Assembly (NCBI GenBank): GCA_026416585.1
Contig: JAOAEV010000054.1
Span: forward strand, 1-48,895
DNA length: 48,895 bases
Source of the DNA: Chlorobiota bacterium
GTDB lineage: Bacteria > Bacteroidota > Ignavibacteria > Kapaibacteriales > NICIL-2
Direction: 5' to 3'
Shown here: in pieces, positions 48,894 to 48,895 of the stretch
How positions within the stretch are numbered: position 1 is the stretch's first letter
Layout: the number at the start of each line of letters is the position of its first letter
Made by a program: the position numbers and the translations under genes
The notes under the pieces: model-generated
What the model saw: the letters and a program-made list of their open reading frames with translations, nothing else
Told to the model about the DNA's origin: nothing
The model's database searches: none

Positions 48894-48895
48894 GA

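Overview
The window is a dense bacterial chromosome segment of about 50% GC, with no tRNA, rRNA, insertion sequence or CRISPR array that I could see. Several signs point to the Bacteroidota/Chlorobiota (FCB) group, perhaps a Kapabacteria- or Ignavibacteria-like lineage. They are: a Bacteroidota-type promoter (TTTG, 21 bases, TATTTTTG) before rpsL; a probable type IX secretion sorting domain on a DUF1501 protein; a PorE-like PD40/OmpA lipoprotein; many small outer-membrane beta-barrels; and a kmo-nadC pair. The lineage is inferred from family knowledge, because no search was run.

Layout. 1-7.2 kb: the tail of a barrel protein, a broken ORF, GDP-mannose 4,6-dehydratase, a YmdB-like phosphodiesterase, a DUF1800-DUF1501 exported pair, and an FkbM-like methyltransferase. 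7.3-10.6 kb: a NarL-type response regulator, a GT4 glycosyltransferase and a secreted M20 amidohydrolase. 10.6-12.7 kb: groES-groEL behind a CIRCE operator that overlaps a Bacteroidota-type -7 element. 12.7-13.7 kb: two coupled small hypothetical genes. 13.5-17.3 kb (minus strand): O-antigen ligase/polymerase, Wzz-like protein, purE and engB. 17.3-36.2 kb (minus strand): one merged str-S10-spc-alpha ribosomal cluster, in order rpsL, rpsG, fusA, tuf, rpsJ, rplC, rplD, rplW, rplB, rpsS, rplV, rpsC, rplP, rpmC, rpsQ, rplN, rplX, rplE, rpsN, rpsH, rplF, rplR, rpsE, rpmD, rplO, secY, map, infA, rpmJ, rpsM, rpsK, rpoA, rplQ. rpsD is missing from its usual place between rpsK and rpoA. 36.3-40.4 kb (minus strand): a tightly packed envelope set of beta-barrel, two lipoproteins, secreted PIG-L deacetylase and nucleotide-sugar dehydrogenase. 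40.5-48.9 kb (plus strand): aat, PorE-like lipoprotein, barrel, GT2 glycosyltransferase, barrel, kmo, nadC and a barrel, ending in the tail of a convergent gene.

How the genes work together. The ribosomal block supplies translation, with SecY and methionine aminopeptidase for export and N-terminal processing. Surface-polysaccharide genes (gmd, GT4, Wzz, ligase/polymerase, UDP-sugar dehydrogenase, GT2) lie on both sides of it. The exported proteins suggest an elaborate outer membrane. kmo overlapping nadC suggests NAD synthesis through the kynurenine route. Most start codons other than the plain ATG choices were decided by family alignment from memory and by ribosome-binding sites.

The observations most worth a second look are the missing rpsD, a structured 174-base leader with a consensus -7 element before rpsH, the envelope operon at 36.3-40.4 kb, a perfect 13-bp palindrome before the GT2 gene, and the DUF1501 protein that carries both Tat and type IX signals. 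I did not find a clearly new defence or mobile system.
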